DNA of 64,000 bases from Micromonospora luteifusca (GCF_016907275.1 NZ_JAFBBP010000001.1:4888001-4952000), one strand, 5' to 3'; numbered from the stretch's first letter, positions 18,287-30,226 are shown. Notes: generated by a model not told the origin, from the sequence alone. Made by a program: numbers and translations.

Positions 18287-19365
18287 CACCGCTCCCTGGC
18301 GGCGGTCAGCCCGTGCGCGACCAGCGGTGCCACCATCTCGCCGATCCGGTCGAAGCCCTCGCCGAGCGTCTGCCCGAGCGTGTGGCGGTAGTGGATGCCC
18401 TCGCAGATGACCGCGAGCTTGAAACAGCCAAGCGCCACGTGCCAGTGCAGCGGCCCGACGTCCACGTCGCTGCGCCGGGCGTACCTGTCGATCAGCTCGC
18501 CGCCGGTGGGGAAGCCGGCGCGCGGGCCGAGCCCGTCGGCCACCGGGTTGCCCGCGGCGGTGTCGCTGCCGCCCAGCACGTCCCAGTACGTCAGCAGCAG
18601 CCCCAGGTCGGCGAGGGGGTCGCCGAGGGTGGCCATCTCCCAGTCGAGCACCGCGTGCACGGCCACCGGGTCGGCCGAGGCGAGGAGATTGTCCAACCGG
18701 TAGTCGCCGTGCACGATCCGGCCGGCGTTCGCGCCCTCCGGGGCGGTCGCCGCGAGCAGGTCACGCAGCTCGTCGATGCCGGGCAGCGGGCGGCTACGCG
18801 AGCGGTCGAGCTGCCCGCCCCAGCGGCGGACCTGCCGCGCCAAATAGCCCTCCGGGCGGCCGAAGTCGCTCAGACCGACCGTGGACGGCTCGACGCTGTG
18901 CAGGGCGGCGAGCGTGTCCATCATCGCCAGGGCGAGGGCGCGGCGGCGCTCGTCACCCAGCGGGTCGGTCTGCGCGCGGGTGCGGAACACCTCGCCGGGC
19001 ATCCGCTCCATCAGGTAGAACGGCGCGCCGATCACCTCCGGATCGGTGCACAGCAGCAGTGCGCCCGGGACGGGCACCTCGGTCGGCGCCAACGCCGAGA
19101 TGACCCGGAACTCGCGGGCCATGTCGTGCGCGGTGGCCAGCACGTGCCCGAGCGGAGGGCGGCGCAGCACGACCTCCCGATCGCCGAGGTGCAGCAGGTA
19201 GGTGAGGTTGGACTTGCCGCCTGCGATCAGGTTGGCCCGCAGCGGCCCGACCGCCAACTCGGGTCGGTGCTCGGCCAGATAGCCGGCGAGCCGGTCCAGG
19301 GAGAGGCCGGCGGGAGAGGTGGGGACGGCACCCGGCCGCCACGCATCGACGGCCGGATCACTCAT
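18286..19365 (-). CDS. Phosphotransferase (APH-fold) partner of the acyl-CoA dehydrogenase
   Basis: 359 residues. Aminoglycoside-phosphotransferase fold: '[24 protein letters not shown]' near the N-terminus, the catalytic loop '[13 protein letters not shown]', and the metal-binding '[17 protein letters not shown]'. It resembles the kinase-like domain of ACAD10/11, which phosphorylates 4-hydroxyacyl-CoA, rather than a resistance enzyme. The start at 19365 begins 'MSDPAVDAW'. The gene is translationally coupled to the dehydrogenase downstream and diverges from an ACT-domain gene 150 bp away. Confidence 0.85.
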   Translation of the reverse strand: MSDPAVDAWRPGAVPTSPAGLSLDRLAGYLAEHRPELAVGPLRANLIAGGKSNLTYLLHLGDREVVLRRPPLGHVLATAHDMAREFRVISALAPTEVPVPGALLLCTDPEVIGAPFYLMERMPGEVFRTRAQTDPLGDERRRALALAMMDTLAALHSVEPSTVGLSDFGRPEGYLARQVRRWGGQLDRSRSRPLPGIDELRDLLAATAPEGANAGRIVHGDYRLDNLLASADPVAVHAVLDWEMATLGDPLADLGLLLTYWDVLGGSDTAAGNPVADGLGPRAGFPTGGELIDRYARRSDVDVGPLHWHVALGCFKLAVICEGIHYRHTLGQTLGEGFDRIGEMVAPLVAHGLTAARER

Positions 19366-19515
19366 CGGACTAGTTGATTGCAGCTCGCTCACGTTGTCAA
19401 GGTCAGATTTTCCGCTCGGGACATGCCTCTGCAACAGGGACGAAATGGTCAACAGCCAGGCTGGGACGCAGCCTGCCGGCCGCTCTTCGCCGGCCCGCCG
19501 AGCGGAGGGACAGAC

Positions 19516-20217
19516 ATGTTGCTGCGAGTTCGGGTCACCCTGCCAGACCGTCCGGGCACTCTCGGCCAGGTCGCCCGCACACTGGGCGTCTCCGGGGCGG
19601 ACATCGTCCAGGTGGTGGTCCTCGAACGTCTCGGCGGGCGCGCGGTGGACGACTTCACGGTCGTCTGGCCGGGCGCGGCGCGGGTGGAGCGACTGCTGGC
19701 TGGCCTCGCGGCGATCCCGGGGGTGCGGGTGGACGGTGTGTGGCGGGCGATCGGCGCGCCCACCACCACCGGCCAGGACGCGGAGCTGTTGGCCCAGGTC
19801 GCGGCCAACCCGGCCGACGGGCTGGCCACCCTGGTCGACGCGGTGCCCGGGCTGCTGGCAGCCGACTGGGCCGTCGCCGCCGTGGTGCCGGTCGACTGGG
19901 CCTCCCGGACCGCGAGCGGCGGGGCGACCGTGGGGTACGCGAGCTGGCGTGCACCCGTACCCCTGCGGTTGCCGGAGGTGACTCCGCTGCGCGGCCGGTC
20001 GATGACCACGCCCGACGGCACCCACCACGCGATCGTGCCGTTCGGCCGGGCGGGCCTGGTGCTGGTGGTGGCCCGCGAGCACAGCGAGACCCTCTCCGCC
20101 GCGGCGTTCCACAGCACCGAGGTGGACCGGCTCACCCAGCTGGTCCGGGCCAGCGCGGTGATCCTCGGTGACCGGCTCGACCTCGTCGGGACGCCCCCGG
20201 TGGTCGCCGGCCCCTGA
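19516..20217 (+). CDS. ACT-domain protein
   Basis: 233 residues. The N-terminal 'VRVTLPDRPGTLGQVARTLGVSGADIVQVVVLE' is a clear ACT domain, normally a small-ligand (amino acid) sensor. The remaining roughly 150 residues are not recognisable. The ATG follows GGAGGGACAG. The next gene also begins with an ACT domain, so the two may be tandem duplicates or act together. Function unknown. Confidence 0.8.
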   Translation: MLLRVRVTLPDRPGTLGQVARTLGVSGADIVQVVVLERLGGRAVDDFTVVWPGAARVERLLAGLAAIPGVRVDGVWRAIGAPTTTGQDAELLAQVAANPADGLATLVDAVPGLLAADWAVAAVVPVDWASRTASGGATVGYASWRAPVPLRLPEVTPLRGRSMTTPDGTHHAIVPFGRAGLVLVVAREHSETLSAAAFHSTEVDRLTQLVRASAVILGDRLDLVGTPPVVAGP

Positions 20218-20307
20218 GCGGTCCGAGGAGTTCCCGGGCCGACACCGCTGAGCAACCGGGCGGCAACAGGCGGGGGTGAGGCTCTTGGGTGGGGAAGGGA
20301 GCCAACC

Positions 20308-21372
20308 ATGACGTTGTGGCGGATTCGAGCCACCGTGGACGACCGGCCGGGTTACCTGTCGGTGCTCACGGCGAGCCTCGCGCTGCGCGGGGTCAACATC
20401 CTCACCGTGCAGGTGCAACCCACCGAGCAGGGCGCGGTGGACGACTTTCTGGTGGACGCGCCGAACACGCTCGACGAGGCTGAGCTGATCGCCGCCGTGG
20501 AGCGCGGTCGGGGGCGGGACTGCTGGGTTGCGCGCAGTGAGGCGCGCGGCCTGGCCGACCAGCCCACCCGGGTGCTGGGGCTGGCCAACCGGCTGGTGCG
20601 TGACCCGGACGCGACGGGCGAAGCGTTGCGGGCCCTGCTCGGCGCCGACTCGGTCAGCTGGCGACCCGCCTCGACCGGCGTCGAACGGGGAATCACCGAC
20701 GCCACCATGCTGCTGACCGACCCGGCGGGCGGTTCGTTCGCGCTGCGCCGGGTCGCGCCCGCCTTCACCCCGGCGGAGTACGCCCGGGCGCAGGCCCTAG
20801 TGGAGCTGGCCGCCACCGTGGTCCGTCGGGCCGCCGAGCAGATCACCCTGGTGCTGCCCGACGGTGCCGAGGTCGCCGTGCGGCCCGCCTGCGCGGACGA
20901 CCTGTCCGGCGTCGTGGAGTTGCACGAGGCGTGCTCGCCGCGCAGTCGGCAGCAGCGTTACCTGGGCGGGGCGGCGCTGCCGCAGTCGGCCCGACTGCGT
21001 CGGCTGCTGGAGCCGAGTCGAGGGCTGACTCTGGTCGCCACGGCCACCGGAGCCGACGGCGCGGCGGAGTCGGTGGTCGCCCTGGCGAATCTGCTCGGCG
21101 AGGGTGACGAGGCCGAGGTGGCGCTGCTGGTGCGTGACGACTGGCAGCGGCGGGGGCTCGGTTCTTCGCTGCTGCGCCGCCTGGCCCAGCATGCCGACCG
21201 AGCCGGGTACGCGGCGCTGGTGCTGCACGTCCAGGCCGACAACGGTCCGATGTTGCGGACGCTGCGCCGACTGAACCGGTCCAGCTCGGCGGAGCGCGAC
21301 GGCACCCTGCTCACCCTCACCGTCCCGCTCGCTGGGGACAGGAAGGGCACCCTCTCGACGCCTGGTTCGTAG
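20308..21372 (+). CDS. ACT-domain and GNAT acetyltransferase fusion
   Basis: 354 residues. The N-terminal ACT domain is 'IRATVDDRPGYLSVLTASLALRGVNILTVQVQP' (about 4-36). The C-terminal GNAT domain runs from about 190 to 345: 'VAVRPACADDLSGVVELHEACSPRSRQQRYLGG' leads into the acetyl-CoA loop 'LLVRDDWQRRGLGSSLLRRL'. The combination suggests an amino-acid-responsive acetyltransferase similar to actinobacterial Pat-type enzymes. A spacer of 90 bp separates it from the preceding ACT gene. The ATG is 5-10 nt after GGAAGGGAG. Confidence 0.85.
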   Translation: MTLWRIRATVDDRPGYLSVLTASLALRGVNILTVQVQPTEQGAVDDFLVDAPNTLDEAELIAAVERGRGRDCWVARSEARGLADQPTRVLGLANRLVRDPDATGEALRALLGADSVSWRPASTGVERGITDATMLLTDPAGGSFALRRVAPAFTPAEYARAQALVELAATVVRRAAEQITLVLPDGAEVAVRPACADDLSGVVELHEACSPRSRQQRYLGGAALPQSARLRRLLEPSRGLTLVATATGADGAAESVVALANLLGEGDEAEVALLVRDDWQRRGLGSSLLRRLAQHADRAGYAALVLHVQADNGPMLRTLRRLNRSSSAERDGTLLTLTVPLAGDRKGTLSTPGS

Positions 21373-21383
21373 GACAGGCCCTG

Positions 21384-21562
21384 TCACCGCGTGGGGCGTT
21401 CCCGGCGGCCGGATACGCAGAACCGGTTGCCCTCCGGGTCGGCGAGCACGACGTACGGGGTTCGGTCGGGTGCGGGTCGGTGGGGTAGTGCCGCCAGTCC
21501 ACCCGTTGGGCGCCGAGCGCGAGCAACCTCTGCTCGATCATCGCCATCTCGCGACGGTACGC
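21384..21562 (-). pseudogene. C-terminal remnant of a VOC/glyoxalase-fold protein, frameshifted
   Basis: On the minus strand one frame reads 'MIEQRLLALGAQRVDWRHYP' and the next frame continues 'YVVLADPEGNRFCVSGRRE' to a stop at 21384. Together they match the C-terminal half of a glyoxalase/bleomycin-resistance-type (VOC) domain, interrupted by one frameshift. The N-terminal half is missing: upstream sequence runs straight into the hairpin at 21567-21604. Confidence 0.6.
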
Positions 21563-21566
21563 CGCC

Positions 21567-21604
21567 GGCCCCCTGTCACACGCGCCGCGCGTGGACAGGG
21601 GGCC
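21567..21604. terminator. Strong hairpin, probable terminator
   Basis: GGCCCCCTGTC (21567-21577) pairs perfectly with GACAGGGGGCC (21594-21604), and an inner CACGCG/CGCGTG stem extends it. It lies 11 bp beyond the stop codon of the aldehyde dehydrogenase gene, whose transcript it would end. Confidence 0.8.
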
Positions 21605-21614
21605 CCTGACGATC

Positions 21615-23180
21615 TCAGGTGGTGGGGTAGCTGTTGTAGTCGGGGAAGTTGCCGTAGAGCCGGCTGTCGCCGCCCACGGTGACGGCGTGCACCAGCAGGT
21701 CGCCGCCGACGAACGCGCCCTTCCAGGAGGCCCCCCGGCCGCCGAACGGCTCGTCCCGGTCACCCCGCGAGCGCGGCTTGTTGATGCCCACCTTGAACGC
21801 CTGGAGGTCCACCGCGAGCTTGCTGGCCTCGTCGGTGTCGTCGCAGGCCAGGGAGGCGACCAGCGCGCCGTTGGAGGCGTTCATCGCGGCCAGCAGTTCG
21901 TCGGTGGTGTCCACGACGACGATCGTGTCGACCGGCCCGAACGGCTCGGCGTGCATCAGCCGGGACCGGCCGGGTGGGGCGAGCAGCACCGACGGTGCGA
22001 CGTACGCCGAGGTGTCCTGCCCGGGCAGGAACGGCGCGCCGGTCAGCTTGCCCCGGTGCAGCGGCACCGCTCCACCGCGAACCGCCTCGTCGACCTTGCG
22101 GTGCAGCTCGTCGGCCTTGGCGGCGCTGATCAGCGGGCCGAAGTCCAGCTCGGGCAGCGGGTCGCCGGCGGTCCAGTCGTCGCCGACGGCGAGCGGGTGG
22201 CCGAAGCGGACCGAGCGTACGACCGGCAGGTACATGTCGAGGAACTCGTCGACCAGATCGCGTTGGACCACGAACCGGGGGTACGCGGTGCAGCGTTGCT
22301 TGCCGTACTCGAAGCCCTTCTTGAGGTGGGTGGCGAGCAGGTCCCACTGGGAGAAGTTCCAGATGCCCCAGGCGTTGAGACCCTCCTGCTCGATGAAGTG
22401 CCGCTTGTCGCTGTCGAGCAGCGCGGCGGCGACCTTGCCACCGTTGGAGCGGCCACCGACGAACGCGACGGCGCCGATTTCGGGCGCCCGGACGAGCACC
22501 TCGGACAACTCCTCGCCACTGCCGGAGACGAGGGTGGCGGGCAGGCCGGCCCGGCGCATCAGCGCGTGCGCGACGGTCAGGCAGACCGCGCCGCCCTGGG
22601 ACGGGGTCTTGGCGATGACCGCGTTTCCGGCCAGCAGCTGAACCAGTTCGGCGTGCACCAGGACGCTCATCGGGTAGTTCCACGACGCGATGTTGCTGAC
22701 CGGCCCGGGGAGCGGCTCTCGGCCGTCGGCCAGCATCCGGTCGATCTCGTCGGCGTACCAGTGGACGCCGTCCAGCGCCCGGTCCACGTCGGCGCAGGCC
22801 AGCCGCCACGGCTTGCCGATCTCCCAGACCAGCAGCAGCGCGAGCAGGTCGCGGTGGGCGGTGAGTGAGTCCAGTGCGTCGGCAACCCGGGCCTTACGTT
22901 CGGCGAGCGGGGTCTGGGCCCAGGCCCGGTGCGCGGCGGCGGCGTGCGTGACCGCGGCGCGGGCGGCGTCGGCGTCGAGCCGGCGCAGGTTGATGACGAC
23001 GGTGTTGTCCACCGGGGTGCGCACCGGGGCGGGTTGGCCGACTGCTCGCCAGTCGCCCTCGACGAGGTTGTGCAGGGTGGTGATGCCGTCGACCTCGGCG
23101 CCGAACGCCTCCGGGGTGGCGGTCACCGCGCGGGCGAGGACGTCGGACCAGGCGGTGCCCTCAGCGAGTCGTAGTGCCAT
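21615..23180 (-). CDS. Aldehyde dehydrogenase family protein
   Basis: 521 residues. Typical aldehyde dehydrogenase features are 'WNYPMSVLVHAELVQLLAGNAVIAKTPSQGG' (substrate and NAD-binding region), 'AVAFVGGRSNGGKVA', the probable catalytic Cys in 'YGKQRCTAYPRFVVQ', and 'EPFGPVDTIVVVD'. The region of the general-base Glu reads 'FIEQEGLNAWGIW' rather than the usual 'LELGGK', so it is a divergent subfamily. The ATG at 23180 follows GAGGAGAACGCG. There is no signal peptide, and substrate is unknown. Confidence 0.85.
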   Translation of the reverse strand: MALRLAEGTAWSDVLARAVTATPEAFGAEVDGITTLHNLVEGDWRAVGQPAPVRTPVDNTVVINLRRLDADAARAAVTHAAAAHRAWAQTPLAERKARVADALDSLTAHRDLLALLLVWEIGKPWRLACADVDRALDGVHWYADEIDRMLADGREPLPGPVSNIASWNYPMSVLVHAELVQLLAGNAVIAKTPSQGGAVCLTVAHALMRRAGLPATLVSGSGEELSEVLVRAPEIGAVAFVGGRSNGGKVAAALLDSDKRHFIEQEGLNAWGIWNFSQWDLLATHLKKGFEYGKQRCTAYPRFVVQRDLVDEFLDMYLPVVRSVRFGHPLAVGDDWTAGDPLPELDFGPLISAAKADELHRKVDEAVRGGAVPLHRGKLTGAPFLPGQDTSAYVAPSVLLAPPGRSRLMHAEPFGPVDTIVVVDTTDELLAAMNASNGALVASLACDDTDEASKLAVDLQAFKVGINKPRSRGDRDEPFGGRGASWKGAFVGGDLLVHAVTVGGDSRLYGNFPDYNSYPTT

Positions 23181-23467
23181 CGCGTTCTCCTCAGGGGTTG
23201 ACCGGGGAGCGGCGGCGTCGATGGCACCACTGGTGATCGGTACTGTCTCGCGCCGGGTAGTGGGTCGGCAACAGTACGTTTGTCTGGCTGGACGTCGTGA
23301 TGCTCGTACGGGCCGGATATCGAGACGGAGGCGCACCGTCCCAACAGGAGGCATGCCGGTGGTCGTATCGGCCAGCATCGATGATGTGACCTAGCTCCGG
23401 ACGGCGCCGATCGGGTTGCCCGTCGGTGCGTACGGGTGGCCGAAGTGGATCGAGCGCCAGGTAACGC

Positions 23468-23500
23468 GACCGGCCGCCGGACGGTGTCCGGCGGCCGGTC
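23468..23500. terminator. Perfect 15-bp stem hairpin terminator
   Basis: GACCGGCCGCCGGAC (23468-23482) and its exact complement (23486-23500) are separated by the 3-nt loop GGT. The hairpin lies 15 bp past the stop codon of the LPxTG protein gene, in the direction of its transcription. Confidence 0.85.
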
Positions 23501-23514
23501 GAGGCGTGCGGTGA

Positions 23515-24315
23515 TCAGCTGGTGAAGGTGATCCGGTCCCGGCGGCGCCGCATCATCAGCAGGGCGCCGCCGCCGATCAGGGCGAGACCGCCCAACGCGA
23601 TGCTGGTGGCAGCCGCGCCGGTGAGCGGCAGGCTGCCGTCGTCCTCGTCGCCGCCCGCGCCACCCGAGGACGGGGTGGAGGACCCTGCCGGGGCGGTCGA
23701 CTCCGACGGCGATGAGGAACTCGACGGCGTCGGCGAGCCGGTGGTCGGGGTGGGGGACCCTGTCGGGGCGGTCGACTCCGACGGCGATGAGGAACTCGAC
23801 GGCGTCGGCGAGCCGGTGGTCGGGGTGGGGGTCGGCGACTGGCTTGACCCGGTGCCCGCACAGGTGTGGCTCAGGTTGAACTTGCCGCCCTCGCCGCTGA
23901 CCGTGGCGGTGCCGCCGGTCAACGTCCACCCCGCCGGGGTGAAGAGGTAGGCGTGCTTGACCTGCTTGTCCCCGCCGCCGTTGGCGGCGAGAAAGTCGGT
24001 GTACGGGTCCGTGGTGTCCGGCACGGTCACCGTCACGGAGGTGCCCGCCGTATTCCTGTAGGTGAGGGTCAGGCTCTGGAAGTCGCCGGCCCGGTTGGTG
24101 GGCAGGACGAAGTGCCAGCCGTCCTGCCCGGAGGGCAGGGCCGCCAACCTGGGGTCCTTGCACTCCTGCTGGAATTTTCCGGCTGTCGCGCCGACGTGGG
24201 CCGGGTTGAGTGGGACGCTGCCCAGTGCCCAGGCGGCCGGGGAGGCGATGGCGAGGCTGGCCGTGACGGCGGCCGTGCAGACGGCCGCACGTGCGAGGCG
24301 CCGACGCTGGGGCAT
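23515..24315 (-). CDS. Secreted LPxTG-anchored surface protein
   Basis: 266 residues. Signal peptide about 1-30 (basic start, hydrophobic core, cleavage after AWA). A roughly 130-residue beta-rich domain follows, then a Ser/Thr/Pro linker containing a 25-residue unit repeated twice. The end is a complete sortase signal: 'LPLTG', a hydrophobic helix 'AAATSIALGGLALIGGGALLMM' and a basic tail. The protein should be attached to the cell wall by sortase, but no sortase gene lies in this window. The domain resembles choice-of-anchor surface proteins of actinobacteria with unknown ligand. The ATG is at 24315. Confidence 0.85.
   Translation of the reverse strand: MPQRRRLARAAVCTAAVTASLAIASPAAWALGSVPLNPAHVGATAGKFQQECKDPRLAALPSGQDGWHFVLPTNRAGDFQSLTLTYRNTAGTSVTVTVPDTTDPYTDFLAANGGGDKQVKHAYLFTPAGWTLTGGTATVSGEGGKFNLSHTCAGTGSSQSPTPTPTTGSPTPSSSSSPSESTAPTGSPTPTTGSPTPSSSSSPSESTAPAGSSTPSSGGAGGDEDDGSLPLTGAAATSIALGGLALIGGGALLMMRRRRDRITFTS
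23681..23830 (-). repeat. 75-bp in-frame tandem duplication in the LPxTG gene
   Basis: Unit 1 (23681-23755) and unit 2 (23756-23830) are almost identical and encode two copies of a 25-residue Pro/Ser/Thr linker. The length is a multiple of three, so linker length can change without frameshift. Confidence 0.85.
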
Positions 24316-24397
24316 GTTGATTCCTTCGGATTGATCGAGGGGGCGGCACATGATCCCATGCACGGGACCCGTCGGCGACATCGGTCAATCGGCTTGA

Positions 24398-27550
<3,153 letters not shown>

Positions 27551-27566
27551 ACCGCACCGCAACGAG

Positions 27567-27612
27567 ATCTTGGACAGTTGCCGTTCTCGTCGGAACGGCA
27601 ACTGTCCAAGAT
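27567..27612. terminator. Perfect 20-bp stem terminator after the cellulase
   Basis: ATCTTGGACAGTTGCCGTTC (27567-27586) and its exact complement (27593-27612) enclose the loop TCGTCG, followed by TTACTT. It begins 17 bp after the cellulase stop. Confidence 0.9.
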
Positions 27613-27727
27613 TTACTTCCGTTGACGTGGGACGGGGTAGCGGGAGCCGCTACGTCGACCCGTGTTCCCGCGAGATCTCATCGGACGACCGGCGATAACC
27701 TGTCGCGATTCGGGGCAAGCTGGCCTC

Positions 27728-28255
27728 GTGGCGGAGTTGCTGACCGTCGGCCACGGCACAGCCGACCGGGTGCGGCTGGGGGAGTTGCTGATCGGGGCCG
27801 GGGTGGCCCTGGTGGTGGACGTGCGGAGGTACCCCGCCAGCCGCACCAACCCAGACGTACGGCGGGAGGAGCTTGAGCGGTGGCTGCCCGAGTACGGGAT
27901 CGACTACCGCTGGGAGCCGAGCCTGGGTGGACGCCGGCACGTCCCGGCCGGCGAGCCCGCGCCGGACACCTGGTGGAAGGTCGCGGCGTTCCGGGCGTAT
28001 GCCGCGTACACCCGCACTCCGGAGTTCGACGTCGCCCTGACCGGGGTGCTGGCTGACGCGGCCCAGCGGACCACTGCGGTGATGTGCAGCGAGAGCCTCT
28101 GGTGGCGCTGCCACCGTCGGTTGATCGCCGACGTCGCGGCTCTCGGTCGCGGAGTGCCGGTGGCCCATCTCCTGCCGAGCGGGCGGCTCAGCACCCACCA
28201 ACCCGCCGAGGGCGCCCAACGACTCCCCGACGGGCACCTGCGCTGGGACGGTTGA
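27728..28255 (+). CDS. DUF488 family protein
   Basis: 175 residues. DUF488 signatures: 'LLTVGHGTADRVRLGELLIGAGVALVVDVRRYPASRTNPD', and 'TAVMCSESLWWRCHRRLIADVAALG' with the conserved Cys and CHR. The family is soluble and of unknown activity. I choose the GTG at 27728, directly before the conserved 'MAELLTVGHG'. Its last 15 bases form the left part of a 43-bp direct repeat (28241-28283) that recurs at 30227. Confidence 0.85.
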   Translation: MAELLTVGHGTADRVRLGELLIGAGVALVVDVRRYPASRTNPDVRREELERWLPEYGIDYRWEPSLGGRRHVPAGEPAPDTWWKVAAFRAYAAYTRTPEFDVALTGVLADAAQRTTAVMCSESLWWRCHRRLIADVAALGRGVPVAHLLPSGRLSTHQPAEGAQRLPDGHLRWDG

Positions 28256-28283
28256 GGCTCCCGCTCACTCCACGAGATCGTCG
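28241..28283. repeat. Left 43-bp direct repeat flanking the TetR/esterase module
   Basis: The 43 bases match 30227-30269 at 41 positions. They contain the end of the DUF488 gene and a copy of the last codons of the GNAT gene ('DDLVE' plus stop), although the intact GNAT gene is 2 kb away. Confidence 0.85.
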
Positions 28284-28892
28284 TTACCGCTGCTCGGCGG
28301 CGCCGGCGGGATGCGGCGCGGTGAGCGCGCGCAGGACGTGGGCGATGAGGGAATCGAGGTGGCTGGGGTCGGGCATGCCGAGGTGAAGGGCCATGCGGTG
28401 GTAGAGCGGGCCGTACAGCAGGTCGAGCGCGACGTCGAGGTCGGCGTCCGCGGGTAGCTGGCCGGTCTCCTGGGCTCGGCGGAGCCGTTCCTTGAACGTG
28501 GCGATGCGCGGTTGGATGAGGCGTTCCCGCAGGTCGCGGGCAAGGTCTGGGTCGTGCAGTGCCTCACCGATCAGTCCGATGGCGGGCGAACTGTGCGCCG
28601 GGGTGAGCAGGCCGATGACCTCGGTCAACAGGGCACGTAGGTCGGTGGCCAGATCACCGCTGTCGGGCGGGTTGGCGGCGACACTCGCTGCCTCGTCGAG
28701 GAGCTCTAGGACGACCGCGCCCTTGGACGGCCACCACCGGTAGATGGTCTTCTTGCTCACCCCGGCACGGGTGGCGATGGCCTCGATGGTCAGCCGCCCG
28801 TAACCGCCCTCGCCGCAGAGTTCCTCGGTGGCGGCGAGAATCGCCCGTCGGCTGCTCTCACTGCGCCGCGCGGCGTTCGGTGCTTTGGACAT
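28284..28892 (-). CDS. TetR-family regulator
   Basis: 202 residues. N-terminal helix-turn-helix 'YGRLTIEAIATRAGVSKKTIYRWWPSKGAVVLEL' (about 32-65), then a TetR C-terminal ligand domain. It is divergent from an alpha/beta hydrolase gene, and the space between carries two copies of an AAACG...CGTTT-type operator, so it very likely represses that gene and itself. The stop codon directly abuts the left 43-bp repeat. Together with the hydrolase gene it forms a module that separates DUF488 from GNAT. Confidence 0.9.
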   Translation of the reverse strand: MSKAPNAARRSESSRRAILAATEELCGEGGYGRLTIEAIATRAGVSKKTIYRWWPSKGAVVLELLDEAASVAANPPDSGDLATDLRALLTEVIGLLTPAHSSPAIGLIGEALHDPDLARDLRERLIQPRIATFKERLRRAQETGQLPADADLDVALDLLYGPLYHRMALHLGMPDPSHLDSLIAHVLRALTAPHPAGAAEQR

Positions 28893-28893
28893 C

Positions 28894-28979
28894 CCCCTAT
28901 TTTAGGGGAAACGGAACGTGTCGTGTTGACACCGGTCGCGTTCTTGATCATTATCTCGGGGAAACGACACGTGTCGTTT
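28894..28979 (+). promoter_or_regulatory. Divergent TetR operators and esterase promoter
   Basis: Operator 2 is a perfect 18-bp palindrome AAACGACACGTGTCGTTT (28962-28979). Operator 1, AAACGGAACGTGTCGTGT (28909-28926), matches it at 15 of 18 bases. Between them lie -35 TTGACA (28926-28931), a 17-bp spacer, and -10 CATTAT (28949-28954). A separate perfect inverted repeat CCCCTATTTTAGGGG (28894-28908) sits directly before the TetR start. Confidence 0.85.
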
Positions 28980-29025
28980 ACCTCTGTCCAGACCGGGTCG
29001 GCCGGTGTTCGTTCTTGGAGGCTTC

Positions 29026-30204
29026 GTGCCCGTTGGTTATGTGTTCACTGTGGCGCTGCTCGCCTGGTGCACCTTCTTCGCCGTTGTCGCGCCGCGCCGA
29101 CCCCAACCGCTGGCGACCCTGAGTTTCTGGTTCGGTCTGATCCTCAACGAGGTGCCGTTCCTGGGCGTCCTGGCCCTGCTGGCCTCCACGGCACTGGCCG
29201 CCGCCCAGGGCGATCTGGAGTCATCGGGCGCCAAGGTGACGGCCGCGATCGCGGCCGTCACCCTGGCCGGGCTGGCGGTCTCCGCCTGGCGGGGCGTGCG
29301 GACCGATCGGGTGGTCAGGCAGGCCCTCGACCAGGGGCTGGGAGCCGACTGGCGAAATCGTGTGCAAGCACCGCTGCGCAGGCACCGGCCCTGGGCCCGC
29401 ATCCTGCTGCTACCGGGCCTGATGGGGCGGCGTGACGTGGAGCGGATCCCCAACATCAGCTACGGGGACGCCGGACGCCGGAATCTCCTCGACATCTACC
29501 GCCGCCGCGACGCGCCGCAAAACGCGCCGGTCCTGATCTACTTCCACGGCGGCGGCTTCACCAGCGGAGCGAAGAACCGCGAGGCACGGCCGCTGCTGTA
29601 CCAACTCGCCAGCCGGGGATGGGTGTGCATCAGCGCCAACTACCGGCTGCGGCCGCAGACTTCTTTCCCCGGCCATCAGATCGATGCCAAGAAAGTCATC
29701 GCCTGGGCCCGCGAGCACGCCTTTGAGTACGGTGCCGATCCGTCGCGGCTGTTCGTGGCGGGCAGCTCTGCCGGCTCCAACCTGGCGGCCATGAGCGCAC
29801 TCACCCCGAACGACCCGGCGTTCCAGCCCGGATTCGAGTCCGCCGACACCTCGGTCACCGCCGCGATCTGCCTCTACGGCTACTACGGCTACTACTTCGG
29901 CGAAACGCCCGACCAGGCGCCGTCCCCGAATCAACCATGGGCCTATCTCCACCGCGACGCGCCGCCGTTCCTCATCGCCCACGGCACCAAGGACGCCCTG
30001 GCAACCGTCGAAGCCGCCCGCGACTTCGCCGGCCGGCTGCGCCAGACCTCCTCCAACGCCGTGGTCTACGCCGAACTGCCCGGCGGACAGCACGGGTTCG
30101 ACCTCTTCCACTCCCCGCGCTTCGAGGCGGTCGTGGACGGCGTCGAAGCCTTTGCCGCCTGGGTCCTGGCTGTTCCACAGCGCACTCCCGACTCAGCCCG
30201 CTGA
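29026..30204 (+). CDS. Membrane-anchored alpha/beta hydrolase (HSL-type esterase/lipase)
   Basis: About 392 residues. Three hydrophobic helices in the first 100 residues precede a hormone-sensitive-lipase-type hydrolase. Its oxyanion 'YFHGGGFTSG' is near residue 175, nucleophile 'VAGSSAGSNLAA' near 250, with acid 'AHGTKDALA' and His in 'GGQHGFDLFH'. The GTG at 29026 follows GGAGG with only 4 nt spacing; an in-frame GTG at 29005 is an alternative. The gene is controlled by a consensus promoter sandwiched between TetR operators. Substrate is unknown; short-chain esters or a xenobiotic are plausible. Confidence 0.85.
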   Translation: MPVGYVFTVALLAWCTFFAVVAPRRPQPLATLSFWFGLILNEVPFLGVLALLASTALAAAQGDLESSGAKVTAAIAAVTLAGLAVSAWRGVRTDRVVRQALDQGLGADWRNRVQAPLRRHRPWARILLLPGLMGRRDVERIPNISYGDAGRRNLLDIYRRRDAPQNAPVLIYFHGGGFTSGAKNREARPLLYQLASRGWVCISANYRLRPQTSFPGHQIDAKKVIAWAREHAFEYGADPSRLFVAGSSAGSNLAAMSALTPNDPAFQPGFESADTSVTAAICLYGYYGYYFGETPDQAPSPNQPWAYLHRDAPPFLIAHGTKDALATVEAARDFAGRLRQTSSNAVVYAELPGGQHGFDLFHSPRFEAVVDGVEAFAAWVLAVPQRTPDSAR

Positions 30205-30226
30205 ACGGGCGCACCGTCCGCCGGGG

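Noticed and set aside
18286..19365. Aminoglycoside resistance kinase
   Set aside because: The coupling to acyl-CoA dehydrogenase and the ACAD10/11-like sequence make a fatty-acid role more likely.
23353..23394. 13-residue ORF 'MPVVVSASIDDVT' with AGGAGG upstream
   Set aside because: The AGGAGG is only one base before the ATG, too close to work, and no conserved function is visible.
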